Origin: Mucilaginibacter sp. SJ
Lineage (GTDB): Bacteria; Bacteroidota; Bacteroidia; Sphingobacteriales; Sphingobacteriaceae
NCBI RefSeq assembly: GCF_028993635.1
Contig: NZ_CP118631.1
Coordinates: 2,356,001 to 2,420,000 of the forward strand
DNA: 64,000 nucleotides
Direction of reading: 5' to 3'
Shown here in pieces: positions 8,112-18,000 of the stretch. How positions within the stretch are numbered: position 1 is the first letter of the stretch; each line of letters starts with the position of its first letter. The translations under genes and the position numbers were made by a program. The notes under the pieces were generated by a model. That model was not told the DNA's origin, searched no databases, and was given only the letters and a program-made list of their open reading frames with translations.

Positions 8112-8444
8112 TGTAGAGACGCATAATTGCCTCTCACTTGCAAATTACAATTGACCGACAGCCAATTTCAATCAGCGTGGCGTCTTGTTTTGCCCCTCTG
8201 AGGCCAAAGATATTCCTATAATTTTACATGCTATAAACCTTTTGCACTTCTGGTGCACCTGTCCTTAAACACATCTCAATTAATACCAGTTTATCAAACT
8301 ATAAAAATCCCCCAGAGGGGAAAAGGTTTGTAGAAATAACGTTCCATCCCTTATCCGAACCCCAGAGGGGTTCAACTCACGCGGATTGCTAAATATTTAT
8401 GGATTAAATTAAACCTACCGGATACGCGATTATGCATCTCTACA
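8112..8444. repeat. MITE-like element with 19-bp terminal inverted repeats
   Basis: TGTAGAGACGCATAATTGC at 8112-8130 is matched at 17 of 19 positions by the reverse complement of 8426-8444. The 295 bp between the arms have no coding capacity. I see no target-site duplication. GTAGAGACGC-type palindromes are, to my knowledge, common in intergenic DNA of several phyla. Confidence 0.5.
8357..8373. terminator. Perfect small hairpin, possible terminator
   Basis: GAACCCC-AGA-GGGGTTC forms a perfect 7-bp stem with a 3-base loop. No T-run follows, and it lies 260 bp after the TPR gene, so a terminator role is doubtful. A related CCCCAGAGGGG hairpin lies about 50 bp upstream. Confidence 0.3.
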
Positions 8445-8590
8445 GCTCTCAAACGTCTTCCAACTATCTTCATACGTCGATTTAAATCACTCATTTGTCG
8501 ACACATTACCTGGCGGCTTCGTTTTCCAATTTAATTTTAATTAAACCTGTCCAAAAAAGGCAGCGCTAATTATCAATTTAAATTAATTCT

Positions 8591-9502
8591 ATGAAAATGA
8601 AATCATTTTACGCCTCATTATTGATGGTAGGCACAGTAATTGGCCTGGCATCATGTAAAAAGGAGAACGCTTCAAAATCAGCTTCGGCCGGCAGCGTTTC
8701 GTCATCAGCCGTTACATCAACCGGCGCCATCGCTATTAGCCTTGCATCGTCCGGAACTATTACCGACAGCGTTTATATGGTTGGCTGCTATGGCAAGCAT
8801 GACACCAAAGACACCGTTGCTTTTAGCACATTACCTACAACTATTGGCACTTACCTTACAGCTAATTATAGCGGTTATACATTCAAAAAAGCATACTCCA
8901 TTATTGATAGTACCAAAACAGTTATCAATTACATTGTGGTTATCAAATACAACAGCGCTTTGGTTGGCCTCAAATTCACTGCTGCGGGTACGTTTGTGAG
9001 CATCCTTGAGCAACGCGAAGGTGTTGACCTTAAAGGACCAGGATGGCACTTAGGCGGATTCTTTGATAATCGTGACAGTAAACACCGTGATACCATTGCT
9101 ATTTCGGCCCTTCCTACTGCTGTGAGCAGCTATTTTTCAACAACCTATCCAACAGATACCTTGTTGCATGCTTCTATCGCACCTGATAACGTATACATTT
9201 TGATAAGCCAGAATGGTGTACTTTACTCAACAACGGTAACCGCGGCAGGCAAACTTGTAAAACGTATTCAGATAGAAAAACACGATTTAAAACATGCTGT
9301 AGTAACTGAAGCTAACTTACCGGCTGCTATTACCACTTATCTTACTGCTGCTTATCCGGGCTACGTATTTGATAAAGCATTTTCTGAAAGCCCCGGCGGA
9401 ACTCTGCAAGGTTACGTTGTGTTGATTACATCAAACAGTACCAAATACGCTTTAATTTTTAATGCGTCGGGTACATTTGTCAGAGTCCTGCCTATCCACT
9501 AA
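8591..9502 (+). CDS. Lipoprotein with three PepSY-like repeats
   Basis: A 303-residue exported lipoprotein: the signal peptide ends in the lipobox LASC (Cys near residue 22). The mature part has three similar blocks starting near residues 75, 165 and 240, each with LP..(I/V)..Y(L/F)...Y, then an amphipathic pair of strands, and closing with a TAAG or NASGTFV turn. This matches the PepSY-like/DUF2874 pattern of small Bacteroidota periplasmic proteins. Asp and His clusters (CYGKHDTKDT, DNRDSKHRDT) sit before blocks 1 and 2. Function is unknown; ligand or metal binding in the periplasm is only a guess. It stands alone and converges with the gld operon. Confidence 0.72.
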   Translation: MKMKSFYASLLMVGTVIGLASCKKENASKSASAGSVSSSAVTSTGAIAISLASSGTITDSVYMVGCYGKHDTKDTVAFSTLPTTIGTYLTANYSGYTFKKAYSIIDSTKTVINYIVVIKYNSALVGLKFTAAGTFVSILEQREGVDLKGPGWHLGGFFDNRDSKHRDTIAISALPTAVSSYFSTTYPTDTLLHASIAPDNVYILISQNGVLYSTTVTAAGKLVKRIQIEKHDLKHAVVTEANLPAAITTYLTAAYPGYVFDKAFSESPGGTLQGYVVLITSNSTKYALIFNASGTFVRVLPIH

Positions 9503-9530
9503 ACAATCGAGATCATAGCGCTGTTACAGT

Positions 9531-9558
9531 AAGCCATGTTTTTAATTAAACATGGCTT
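9531..9558. terminator. Hairpin terminator between convergent genes
   Basis: An 11-bp perfect stem, AAGCCATGTTT / AAACATGGCTT, with the loop TTAATT, lies 28 bp after the lipoprotein stop. AT-rich sequence on both sides would let it serve both the + strand lipoprotein gene and the - strand gld operon. Confidence 0.65.
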
Positions 9559-9573
9559 TACCTACTGTTAGTT

Positions 9574-9608
9574 AAAGCTTAAAGCAAAAGGCCTAAAGCT
9601 AAAAGCCA
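9574..9608 (+). repeat. 35-bp heptad array, copy A (5 x 7 bp)
   Basis: Five consecutive 7-mers: AAAGCTT, AAAGCAA, AAGGCCT, AAAGCTA, AAAGCCA. The consensus is AARGCNN. It pairs with an inverted copy at 9648-9682 and lies between the convergent lipoprotein gene and gldM. Confidence 0.7.
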
Positions 9609-9647
9609 ACCTTTATGTTTTCCAAATCAGTTTCGCACAACACAATC

Positions 9648-9682
9648 AAGCTTTAAGCCTTCGGCTTTCCACTTTTAGCTCC
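9648..9682 (-). repeat. 35-bp heptad array, copy B, inverted
   Basis: Read on the - strand the units are GGAGCTA, AAAGTGG, AAAGCCG, AAGGCTT, AAAGCTT. It begins 4 bp beyond the gldM stop codon and faces copy A, so the two could form a long imperfect hairpin in a transcript. Confidence 0.65.
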
Positions 9683-9686
9683 TAAA

Positions 9687-11222
9687 TCAATTAGCTGTTA
9701 AGGCCACCGGTGCCAACTGCCTTGGGGCACCATCAGGGCCAACTGCAATAATGTTATCAAAAATCACATGCGAACCTGGCTTAATACTACTGAGCGATGC
9801 CTGCATCTCGCTGCTTAAAGCATTTCCCGAAGTAACCTGAACCGAAGCGCTTTCGCGTGGATTGGCAATGATCAAACTGAAACGTGTTATTTTAAAGCGT
9901 GCATCAAAGTCAAAGTTATCCAGCGTGGCATAAATGGCATCCTGCGCTTTAAGGGCAACTGTAGGCACACCCCCGCCTGATCTGCCTGAAAATTTGGCTA
10001 TCGGATCAGGAATCCTTTTGGCCCTGAACTGCGTACGGCTCAATACTTCTGTTTTACCGGGAAAGATCTCGGCCGATACCGTTACAGTAACCATACCCGG
10101 ACTGGTTACCCTTGCCAGATATTTACCCGATGTGCCACTTAATGAACCTGCCGAAATACCTATCCTGATATTTTTTGAGGGGATACCCGGTACAGATACC
10201 GACACGGGATTATCTACACCGATATAAAAAACATTCATCTTATCGGGCGATACCACTGCCGATGGCCGGGCAACCATGTACTGCTGCTCGGGCGTGGTAT
10301 AGGTTTTTATGCTGCCATCGGTTTGTTTTACTTTGATGGTCCCTCTCCAGCTGAAAACACCTTCCCTGCTGGTTGAAGCATTATATACACCCCGGCCATC
10401 GGTAACACTGATCGGGCTGCCGCCAACTTCCATTTGCGGGGTCGACCGGGAATCATAAGCTGTTAAAAAAACCTGCGCCTTGTAAGGCTGCCCCTGTATC
10501 AGGTATGAAGTTGGCGCTACCGCCACAGCTTCAAACTTATCCAGGTTAACAATAGCCCGGTCCATTTTACCCAGGATCTTCTTCACCACTTCCGATTCGG
10601 CATTTTTATTATCGGCCTGTATTTTCGAAAGTATCGTAAAATCAGCCGTTAGCGGCACCCCCTCGCCAAAATTCAGTTCTTCCCAGGTTTTGGCGTTCCC
10701 GTTATGCTTAACAGGATCATTGGCGCTCAGCGTAAACGATACCGCGCTGCTATCTTCCTTACCCAACAGCAGCTTCAGCTTTTCGCGGGTATCGTTGATC
10801 TTTTCTCTGAGCGCTTTAGCCCGCTTTTTGTTGATCATCACATTGTAACCTATATCCAGGTTATCCCGCTCCTTCAAATCGCCGGTGAGTTCATCATAGC
10901 CCGAACTTTGCTTAACCAGTTCGTTCTTTATCTGGGTAATAAGATCATTTAACTCTGCGCTAACCCTTTGGGCAGCTTTTGCCTTTTGATAGATTGGCGC
11001 TGCCCTTTCGGGCGATTCTTTAAACCGGGTTTGTTCAAAAGCCGTAAACAATTGCTGTACCGAATTACCAACGTTAGCCGCCGAAGCGGTTAAGCTATCG
11101 TTGATGGTTTTAAAGGCATCTAAAATAGACGAAGACACATTTAACGCCAGCATTGCCAACAGCACCAGGTACATGATATTGATCATCTTTTGCCTGGTGG
11201 TTTCCTTTCCTGCAATAGCCAT
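9687..11222 (-). CDS. gldM: Type IX secretion/gliding motor protein GldM
   Basis: A 511-residue GldM/PorM. The N-terminus (GKETTRQKMINIMYLVLLAM) carries the family's cytoplasmic tail and single transmembrane helix, followed by a periplasmic helical region (about 35-220) and immunoglobulin-like domains to the C-terminus (YLIQGQPYKAQVFLTAYD; GKYLARVTSPGMVTVTV). GldM spans the periplasm, is driven by GldL and transmits proton-motive energy to the GldK/GldN ring. Length is close to the family norm. It is the last gene of the gldK-gldN-barrel-gldL-gldM unit, 52 bp after gldL. Because gene order differs from the standard gldKLMN operon, it may be a paralogous motor. Confidence 0.93.
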   Translation of the reverse strand: MAIAGKETTRQKMINIMYLVLLAMLALNVSSSILDAFKTINDSLTASAANVGNSVQQLFTAFEQTRFKESPERAAPIYQKAKAAQRVSAELNDLITQIKNELVKQSSGYDELTGDLKERDNLDIGYNVMINKKRAKALREKINDTREKLKLLLGKEDSSAVSFTLSANDPVKHNGNAKTWEELNFGEGVPLTADFTILSKIQADNKNAESEVVKKILGKMDRAIVNLDKFEAVAVAPTSYLIQGQPYKAQVFLTAYDSRSTPQMEVGGSPISVTDGRGVYNASTSREGVFSWRGTIKVKQTDGSIKTYTTPEQQYMVARPSAVVSPDKMNVFYIGVDNPVSVSVPGIPSKNIRIGISAGSLSGTSGKYLARVTSPGMVTVTVSAEIFPGKTEVLSRTQFRAKRIPDPIAKFSGRSGGGVPTVALKAQDAIYATLDNFDFDARFKITRFSLIIANPRESASVQVTSGNALSSEMQASLSSIKPGSHVIFDNIIAVGPDGAPRQLAPVALTAN

Positions 11223-11274
11223 TTCTTTATCTGATTAAAATTTACACTAAACCGTTAATACCAGGTTCCTGCAA

Positions 11275-12072
11275 TTACATGCGGGGCTGGTTCATAGCCG
11301 AAAGCATATTGGCATAAAAAACATTTAATGCCGATATATTTTTGGCCAGCTTGTTAACCTCGTCTTTAAACTGCCTGCTGTCATCAGCCGATTCATTGAG
11401 GTTTTGCAGCGTTTTGCTCAACCCGTGGTAAAAATTATTTACCTGTTTCAGGTTTTCATCGGCCCCTTTCAGTTCCGATTCATAGAGGGCATTGAGCTGT
11501 ACCAAATTGCCGGTAAGCTTTGCCACCTGATGCTGATAAGCATTGGTATCTGCCCTGCTATCGGCAATAGCCGAAAGGCCCGATGTTGCCCGCTCAAAAG
11601 CAATCCCAAACAAATCAAATTTTGATGCTGCCTGCTTTAGTTTTACTGCAAACTCATCGGTACCTAATGAAACATCGGCGATAGTATTAATCCTGTCAAC
11701 CTTTTCGGCAAACACTTTCAGGCCTTCGCCAAGCCGGCTAATGCTTAACTCATTCAAATCGGCATCGGTTAAAAGCTTATCAAGTGCAGCAGTTTGGCCT
11801 CCCGCTACAGGCATCATCCGCGATTTATTTACCGGCCCTCCTTCATAATCTACAGCCAGTTCGGGGTATACCCTTTCCCACTCGGGCTCCTGTGCAGGCG
11901 GGAAAAAGCCGAGGGTAAAAAACAGCATTGCTTCTACCGTAAGGCCGAGGCCTATCATATAGGTGCCAGCCTGGCCTCCCCAATGGTTAATTTTAAACAT
12001 AGCACCAAGAATTACAATACTGGCGCCCCATGATATGGCTACGTGCAGCCAGTTAATTTTGCTCTTTTTCAT
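11275..12072 (-). CDS. gldL: Type IX secretion/gliding motor protein GldL
   Basis: A 265-residue inner-membrane protein with two N-terminal transmembrane helices (about 10-28 and 36-58) separated by the conserved FKINHWGGQ turn. The second helix carries the glutamate (TVEAMLFF) that in characterised GldL is needed for proton flow, and the lysine of FKINHW is also retained. GFFPP and ERVYPEL complete the family signature. The cytoplasmic tail is a long coiled coil. GldL pentamers surround two GldM helices to make the rotary motor. It is 26 bp after the small barrel gene and 52 bp before gldM. Confidence 0.92.
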   Translation of the reverse strand: MKKSKINWLHVAISWGASIVILGAMFKINHWGGQAGTYMIGLGLTVEAMLFFTLGFFPPAQEPEWERVYPELAVDYEGGPVNKSRMMPVAGGQTAALDKLLTDADLNELSISRLGEGLKVFAEKVDRINTIADVSLGTDEFAVKLKQAASKFDLFGIAFERATSGLSAIADSRADTNAYQHQVAKLTGNLVQLNALYESELKGADENLKQVNNFYHGLSKTLQNLNESADDSRQFKDEVNKLAKNISALNVFYANMLSAMNQPRM

Positions 12073-12098
12073 GTTCTTAATATTTAAAGGTTAATCAA

Positions 12099-12725
12099 TT
12101 AAAATCTGTAGTAAAGTGTAATCGCGGCATTCATCCCCGGTAATAATCCACGCAGGCCGCTGCTTACTTTTTGGGCTTTATCACCATAGGTTGATGTGGC
12201 CGAACTTGTAGGAATAAAAAATCCAAAATCTGTACGGAGGCCTATATTGTGGCCCAAGCGCATGTTGCCCAAACCAGTACCTATATAGGGCCGCAGCTTT
12301 GACATGTAGATATAGTAATTGGGAGTTGTGCCCGCTCCTTCCCGGTACAGCGTATTGTTAAAATAATAACTGATACCGGCAGATAAATACCATTTACGCG
12401 AGAGCCAATCGGCATTACCGTACATGGGCTGCCAGTCAACAATACCATAAACGGATGTGCGGTTAAGACCCAGATCGCGGCCGTTATATTGCACGGTTAT
12501 ATCTGGCACGGTATTAAATCCTATCCGGGCGTTAAACATCCTGCCAAAAGCAGATGTTCCCTGCAAACCTATACCTTGTGTGCCCAGTTGCAGGCCTATT
12601 GAGTTTTTGGGGAAGGCACTATACTCAGGCAATACCTGAGCACTTGCTCTGCCGCAATAGCCTAAGAAACCTACAAACAGCATCCACCACATAAAATCTT
12701 TCAATAATCTTACTTGCGTTGTCAT
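12099..12725 (-). CDS. Small outer-membrane beta-barrel protein within the gld operon
   Basis: A 208-residue protein with an N-terminal hydrophobic export signal ending near ASAQ (residue 30). The rest is made of short beta strands with alternating aromatic residues (KWYLSAGISYYFN; LRPYIGTGLGNMRLG; NIGLRTDFGFFIP) and ends in AAITLYYRF, a barrel-type C-terminal aromatic. I do not recognise it as PorP/SprF or another named T9SS subunit. Its ATG overlaps the gldN stop by 4 bases (ATGA), and gldL follows after 26 bp, so it is co-translated with the motor and probably part of, or anchored to, the same envelope complex. Confidence 0.7.
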   Translation of the reverse strand: MTTQVRLLKDFMWWMLFVGFLGYCGRASAQVLPEYSAFPKNSIGLQLGTQGIGLQGTSAFGRMFNARIGFNTVPDITVQYNGRDLGLNRTSVYGIVDWQPMYGNADWLSRKWYLSAGISYYFNNTLYREGAGTTPNYYIYMSKLRPYIGTGLGNMRLGHNIGLRTDFGFFIPTSSATSTYGDKAQKVSSGLRGLLPGMNAAITLYYRF

Positions 12726-13630
12726 GGCTTTTCCTCCTTATTATTTTGAGTTTGATTAACCAGATTCTTATCATTAATTCCCCGGGGATTTTTCCAGATG
12801 TTTTTCTTCAAATCGGCAATTTTCTGTTGCAGCTTAAGTGCTTCGGGGCTACCGGGATCAAGTTGCCCGCTTTCGGCATTACCGGGCGAGAATTGCCTGA
12901 TGAGATAGGCCGAAAACTTTTGCTGCATAAAAACATCATCCAGCGTTACATCGAAAATCCCTTTATCTGGCTCACTTACGTCCTCCTGCACCAACGCAAA
13001 GCGCAACTGCGGAAAGTAGAGCCAGAATGCCGGTGCCGACGCCATGTTTGCAGGCAAATCTGCAGTACCGGTGATGTTCATCATAGGCGCGAGGCCGATA
13101 ATGCGGGTATCCACCTTGCCCCGCTGCCTGTCGAAATAAACATCTTCCTCTATCCTGAAGCGGGTGATCCTGTCGGGATTGAAATCGTTGAGCACCATTT
13201 TTGATGAAATCTGATTGCCATCCTTATCAAACTTTGGCACCAGTACCGAATCGGTAAAGCGCATAGAGCCTTGCTTAGCGGTAAGCTTCTTTTTAAAATC
13301 ATCCTTTTCATAAGGTGTAAGCTTTCCTTTGGATAAGCCTTTCATGATGGCTTCCATTAATGAATGACCGGGTATAGCGAGGATGGCGTTGGCGCTATCG
13401 GCCAGATCAATAACCCGCCAGATCCTGGCATACATCCTGATATTTGCCGGATTGGTTTTAGGGTAAGGGAATGGCCTTGCCTGGCTCAGATCAGCCTTTT
13501 GCAGATAGCTGTCAAACGAGGGCAGCGTATCAGTAACAGCGCTATCCGGCAGTGCCTGGGCGAAGTTTTTATGAATGCAGGTCCCCATAAGCAGTAGGAC
13601 TACTGCAGTTACTTTTTTTAACATGTTCAT
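12722..13630 (-). CDS. gldN: Gliding motility/T9SS ring protein GldN
   Basis: A 302-residue periplasmic protein of the GldN/PorN family with a signal peptide (VTAVVLLLMGTCIHKNFAQA). The family core is visible: VWRVID-like IWRVIDLAD, ITRFRIEEDVYFDRQRGK and DTRIIGLAPMM. GldN binds GldK to form the large periplasmic ring under the outer membrane that is turned by GldLM. It begins 5 bp after gldK ends. In the usual operon it comes last, after gldM; here it is second. Confidence 0.92.
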   Translation of the reverse strand: MNMLKKVTAVVLLLMGTCIHKNFAQALPDSAVTDTLPSFDSYLQKADLSQARPFPYPKTNPANIRMYARIWRVIDLADSANAILAIPGHSLMEAIMKGLSKGKLTPYEKDDFKKKLTAKQGSMRFTDSVLVPKFDKDGNQISSKMVLNDFNPDRITRFRIEEDVYFDRQRGKVDTRIIGLAPMMNITGTADLPANMASAPAFWLYFPQLRFALVQEDVSEPDKGIFDVTLDDVFMQQKFSAYLIRQFSPGNAESGQLDPGSPEALKLQQKIADLKKNIWKNPRGINDKNLVNQTQNNKEEKP

Positions 13631-13635
13631 GATTG

Positions 13636-14925
13636 TTACTTTTTAGTGTATTTCCTGGTTTTAACCTGCTCGCCGGTGAGTTCAAAAGCGGCCATAACGC
13701 ATCGGAAGCCTATGTAGGAATGGGCGGCCTCCTGATCCTCAAAACTGCGGGTATCGGTGTTCAGCATTTCGCCGTTGTCCTTCCATGAGCCTCCGCGCAC
13801 TACCTTACGCCGCATCAGCATGGCATCCTTATTGGTTGCATCATACAGCAAAGCCGGGTTCAGGTCATTAACCAGTTGTGATGATGAAGGGCTGTAGGCA
13901 TCAAGTGTCCACTCGGATACATTACCTGCCATGTTATAAATACCGAAAGCGTTGGGCGTATATGAAGTAGCGGGAAGGGTAAATGTCGATCCGTCGCTGG
14001 CATAACTGCCTTCACCCTGTTTAAAGTTGAGCGAAAGCTGCTCTTTACCAGTGGCCTTATCAACCGTGGTTTTCACCGTGTGGTCGGTAGTATCATTAGG
14101 ACTAAGCTTTGCTTCGGCAGCAAATTGCCATTGCGCTTCGGTAGGCAAACTAAAGCTAAGTTTGAAATTACGCAGGTTAGGATTGTTTTTGATCATGAGC
14201 CTGAGTTGCGTACCGCGCCAATCGGCATAAGCCCGGGCCTGTTTCCAGGTTACTCCGACTACCGGGTTATACTCATAAATTTTATTGGTGAAGTAATTGG
14301 CATCCATTACCGTCATCTGCGAATTGGGAAAATCTGCCGACCAAACCGATTCATGTGGATAAACACCTACGGTATCCATCATGTACTCGTTATTTTTAAC
14401 GCCGTCCATCCTGATGTAGTAAAAACGGTAAACAACAAGCTCCGGATTAGGCACCCGCACGCCGTTAATCATCGTCATCATCGGAGCCAGCTTCTCCTTA
14501 ACTTCGGGCGGGGCCTTTTTCCAGAGGGGGGAAATATTATTGACCTTGCTCCAGTCAATCAGTCTTTGTTCTTTACCTGTACTGCCAACGGTTGCACCTG
14601 TTGCAGGCATAAAAAAGGAATCGTCATGCAGGTAATCGGTAATGGCTACCGAATCGGCAACCCAGTTTACAAAGGCCTGGTACTGCTTGTTGGTTACCTC
14701 GGTTTTATCTATAAAAAATGCGCTAACGCTTACCTTGCGCTGTTCGGCCTTGTCATCGTTCAGCATTTTGTACATGAACGTTCCCGACGGAATGTAAACC
14801 ATCCCCTGCGGCGGAATAAGCCGTTTTACAGAAACAGCGCGTGTTTTGGGTGTATTATAAATACTTGGCTGGCAGGCGCTGAGCATCAGCAGCAGCAATC
14901 CTGTTATTGGAACAGACGATCTCAT
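13636..14925 (-). CDS. gldK: Gliding motility/T9SS lipoprotein GldK
   Basis: A 429-residue lipoprotein (lipobox LSAC near residue 18) with a formylglycine-generating-enzyme-like (SUMF1) domain: GMVYIPSGTFMYK, FFIDKTEVTNKQYQAFVNWV, NPVVGVTWKQARAYADW, LPTEAQWQFAAEA, GIYNMAGNVSEWTLDAY and VVRGGSWKDN. GldK proteins use this fold structurally, forming the outer-membrane ring with GldN. It is the first gene of the operon. The 160 bp upstream, before the GH43 stop, should hold the promoter, although I find no clean TAnnTTTG box there. Confidence 0.93.
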   Translation of the reverse strand: MRSSVPITGLLLLMLSACQPSIYNTPKTRAVSVKRLIPPQGMVYIPSGTFMYKMLNDDKAEQRKVSVSAFFIDKTEVTNKQYQAFVNWVADSVAITDYLHDDSFFMPATGATVGSTGKEQRLIDWSKVNNISPLWKKAPPEVKEKLAPMMTMINGVRVPNPELVVYRFYYIRMDGVKNNEYMMDTVGVYPHESVWSADFPNSQMTVMDANYFTNKIYEYNPVVGVTWKQARAYADWRGTQLRLMIKNNPNLRNFKLSFSLPTEAQWQFAAEAKLSPNDTTDHTVKTTVDKATGKEQLSLNFKQGEGSYASDGSTFTLPATSYTPNAFGIYNMAGNVSEWTLDAYSPSSSQLVNDLNPALLYDATNKDAMLMRRKVVRGGSWKDNGEMLNTDTRSFEDQEAAHSYIGFRCVMAAFELTGEQVKTRKYTKK

Positions 14926-15085
14926 TCGACAATTAATTAAGAATTAGTTAAGTCAGAATGATTTCATATAATGATTATTGATTGAGTGGTTAAACAATGA
15001 TCAAATATGAATGAAGCCGCTGTTAAGAAGTGCTATGTGTCGACAAAGCGTTCGATGTTATCGATGAACCTTTATTTTATGTCGC

Positions 15086-18000
15086 TTATTTCTTTGAGAT
15101 GAGTTTAAAATTGGAGAATTTAACATATGAACGGTGCGGGCCATAGGTACTGTGATAAAGCCCTATCTGCAAATCGCCGCCGTTTAAATCAGGCCTAACA
15201 ACCGGGCTTCCGGGCAAATCAGCCCAGCGTATGCCGTCACTACTGCTCCTGATATAAAATACATCGCCCGATTTTTGGATCTGCAGGTAGCGGTTATAAT
15301 TCCAGCCTGTTTGGGTATTGGCTTGCATACGGTCGCCGGTTTTAAAGTTGGTGAGCATATTGCCGCAATTCCAGGCTGGGAAAATACTGTTCTGGATGAG
15401 GTTTTCGCTTCCTTCAGTACCGGGTTGTTTTGCTTTACGTACCATTAAACCCATATCGCTGTTGCCGGCAACCTTTTTTTCTTTCAAACCGCTAACATCA
15501 ACTACTTCCACTTCGGCTACGAAATCGCCTGAAACATTGTGGTATAAAAATGGCCCATAAGGCAGGTTACCATCCCAGTTTGAACCTTTTGATTCCAACG
15601 TAAGCAAACTATCACTGATAGATACTTTATTCTCCGGCTTGTCCCCGCCTATCAAACCATTCCATATAGTGCCGGTTACGCCATTAGTCACAAAGTCTCT
15701 ATTAATTGTAAACCCATCTGCAACAGCATTAAATAAGATCGAAGCCGTACTTACAGGCAATGCCACAGTTTTTGAACTTACATTACCATAATTGTCCTTA
15801 ACTTTAAAAGAGTAGCTATAATTTTTATCGGCTGCAAGCCCATAACTGATATAATGCGGATCAGCCTGCCAGCCGCTTGATTTGCTGTTGTCTGTCTCAT
15901 TGATAAAATTGTACTGCAGGTTTGATTTTACAGAAGCATATTCAGGTGCCTCCATTTCAACCATACCGGGTGTTACAGCTTTCGGTGCGGCTTTAAACGC
16001 AAACGAACCTACTACAGACGGGTGATAATTCTGTTTCCAACCCAGGCTCAATTGTTTAATTTCTGCTGATGATAAGCTATGTTTATAGATCACAAGATTA
16101 GATACTGCGCCATTAAAACCATCGCCCAACAAGAGCTTACCGGTGAGCTTATCTGTATTTAACACTGTTGAAATCAAAGCACCATCTACATATAATTTAG
16201 CGATATTTCCGCTAACAGTTTTTATAACGTAGTGCCATTGGCCCACTCTTAAATATTTACCTGCGTTGATGAAAGGCTCTTTCAACGATTGAGATCTAAA
16301 TATCGAGCCCTTTTGCATTGATGTGCTTTGATAAACGCTTAATGCTAAGCTGTAACCTTCTTTGTTATTCACAGCAAGGTCGCTATCAAATATGATTGGA
16401 CTTTTGCCATCAAAGTTAACGGCTATCTTACCTGCAATATCGGTTACTTCTGCGCCTTGTCCATCAGCAGATTGAAAAGCTCCGCCTGCATCGCCGTTGT
16501 TAGTCCATTTTTGAAGCGGGCCATAGTTAAGTTTTGCGGCATCGAGGTAAAGGGCAATATCTGACTTTGCAGGATGTAAAGCCCATTGCTTTATCACACT
16601 ATCGGCCAGCGATTGATTATAAATTTTAAGAGAAGAAATAGCACCTAAAAAATAAGCAGAACGATTTGTTTTAGCACCGATGATGAACTTATCTGCAAGC
16701 TGCAGAAACAGCATTTTGTTTTCTGTATTGTTCAACTCTCCGTCGACAAACAGCTTTTCGAACGATCCATCAAACGTAACTACTACCTGGTGCCATTTCC
16801 CCGCGGCGGGCATCGTTTTGTATTGAAAGTCAGAAACGCCAAAATGCTGCACCGCACCGGTGGTACGGTTGCTGCCGTAACCGAAAGTAGCACTGCGGTG
16901 ATCTGATTCGCCGTTTGTCCAGCTTAGTACCGGGTTTTCATCTTTTATCAAATCGGCATAAACCTCATACGATACCGTATAACTGTTGTTACCTGCAAGT
17001 GAACGGGTTACAGCTACCGTTGATTCAAGTGATTGCGTACCGTTAAACAACAGTGCCTTTTTACCCGCTATAATATCGATAACCGGCGGTTTACCATTCG
17101 CAGTAAAATTACCGCTCAAGGCACCTTTATTGGCCCATTGAGTAACCGCTTCGCCGGCCTGAAAATTATCGGCATTTAGGTTTACCAATAAACCTTCTTT
17201 TTCGTTTGGAACTACAGCCTTTGATATTTCCTTTTTATCGGCAGAATCAATATTTCCGGTTACTACCCGTTCACCATAAACTTTCACGTTCCAAATAGCT
17301 TTGTATAACCCAGGATATTCCGTTCCGGTAATTGTTAAGCGGATAAAGCGGGCCAGGGAATTTCCTGAATCTACCATCGGCGAACCATGTTGTTTGTTCT
17401 CTCTTCTGTCGGCAAACAGTTTCCAGGTTTTGCCATCTTCCGATGATTCTACCAGGTATTGATAGTACCAGGTGGCGTATTCAAATTGCGTTAACACCTG
17501 CTGCACGGTCTTTATCGCACCTAAATCGATGGTGATCCAAGCCGGCCTGCGACTGTTATCGGCAGGTTTCCATAAGGTGCCGTTATTGTTATCAACCGCA
17601 AATGATGGCTTATAATTTTCGTTGTAAAAAGATGAGGCTGTCACCTTTTTTTGATAAGCTTCGTCGGGAGCATTAATAGTACTTTTTCCTAATAGCCCAA
17701 CTCCAAGATGGGTAGGAACAATCTTTTCAATATTGCCTTCGGCATCAAACCCGATCTTATCCGCGCAAACCTGCCGGTGATAGCCCCCGTTGGAGTGCGG
17801 GTTATTATGGCGATGATACACCATATAAAAATCATCCCCAACCTGCACTACCGACTCATGGCCCGGTCCGTGAATAGTTCCATCAGCATTGGTACTCAGC
17901 ACCGGGCTGTTTTTGCCGAACTCAAATGGCCCCATCGGTCCGGTTTTACTGATGGCGTATTGAACCCGGTAGGTGGAGTCTTCGCATAGTCCGGATGAAT

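Larger units (their letters stand above)
8097..8590. other. 494-bp intergenic region
   Basis: No credible coding sequence. It holds an inverted-repeat pair (8112-8130 and 8426-8444) and short GC-rich palindromes built on CCCCAGAGGGG near 8309-8320 and 8357-8373. The 140 bases before 8591 are AT-rich and should contain the promoter of the lipoprotein gene, but I see no clear TAnnTTTG box. Confidence 0.6.

Noticed and set aside
9574..9682. Heptad arrays considered as a CRISPR array
   Set aside because: The units are 7 bp and contiguous with no spacers, and no cas genes are present.
14080..14940. 286-codon open frame on the + strand opposite gldK
   Set aside because: It is the antisense shadow of a well-recognised gldK; the translation shows no family pattern, signal or motif.
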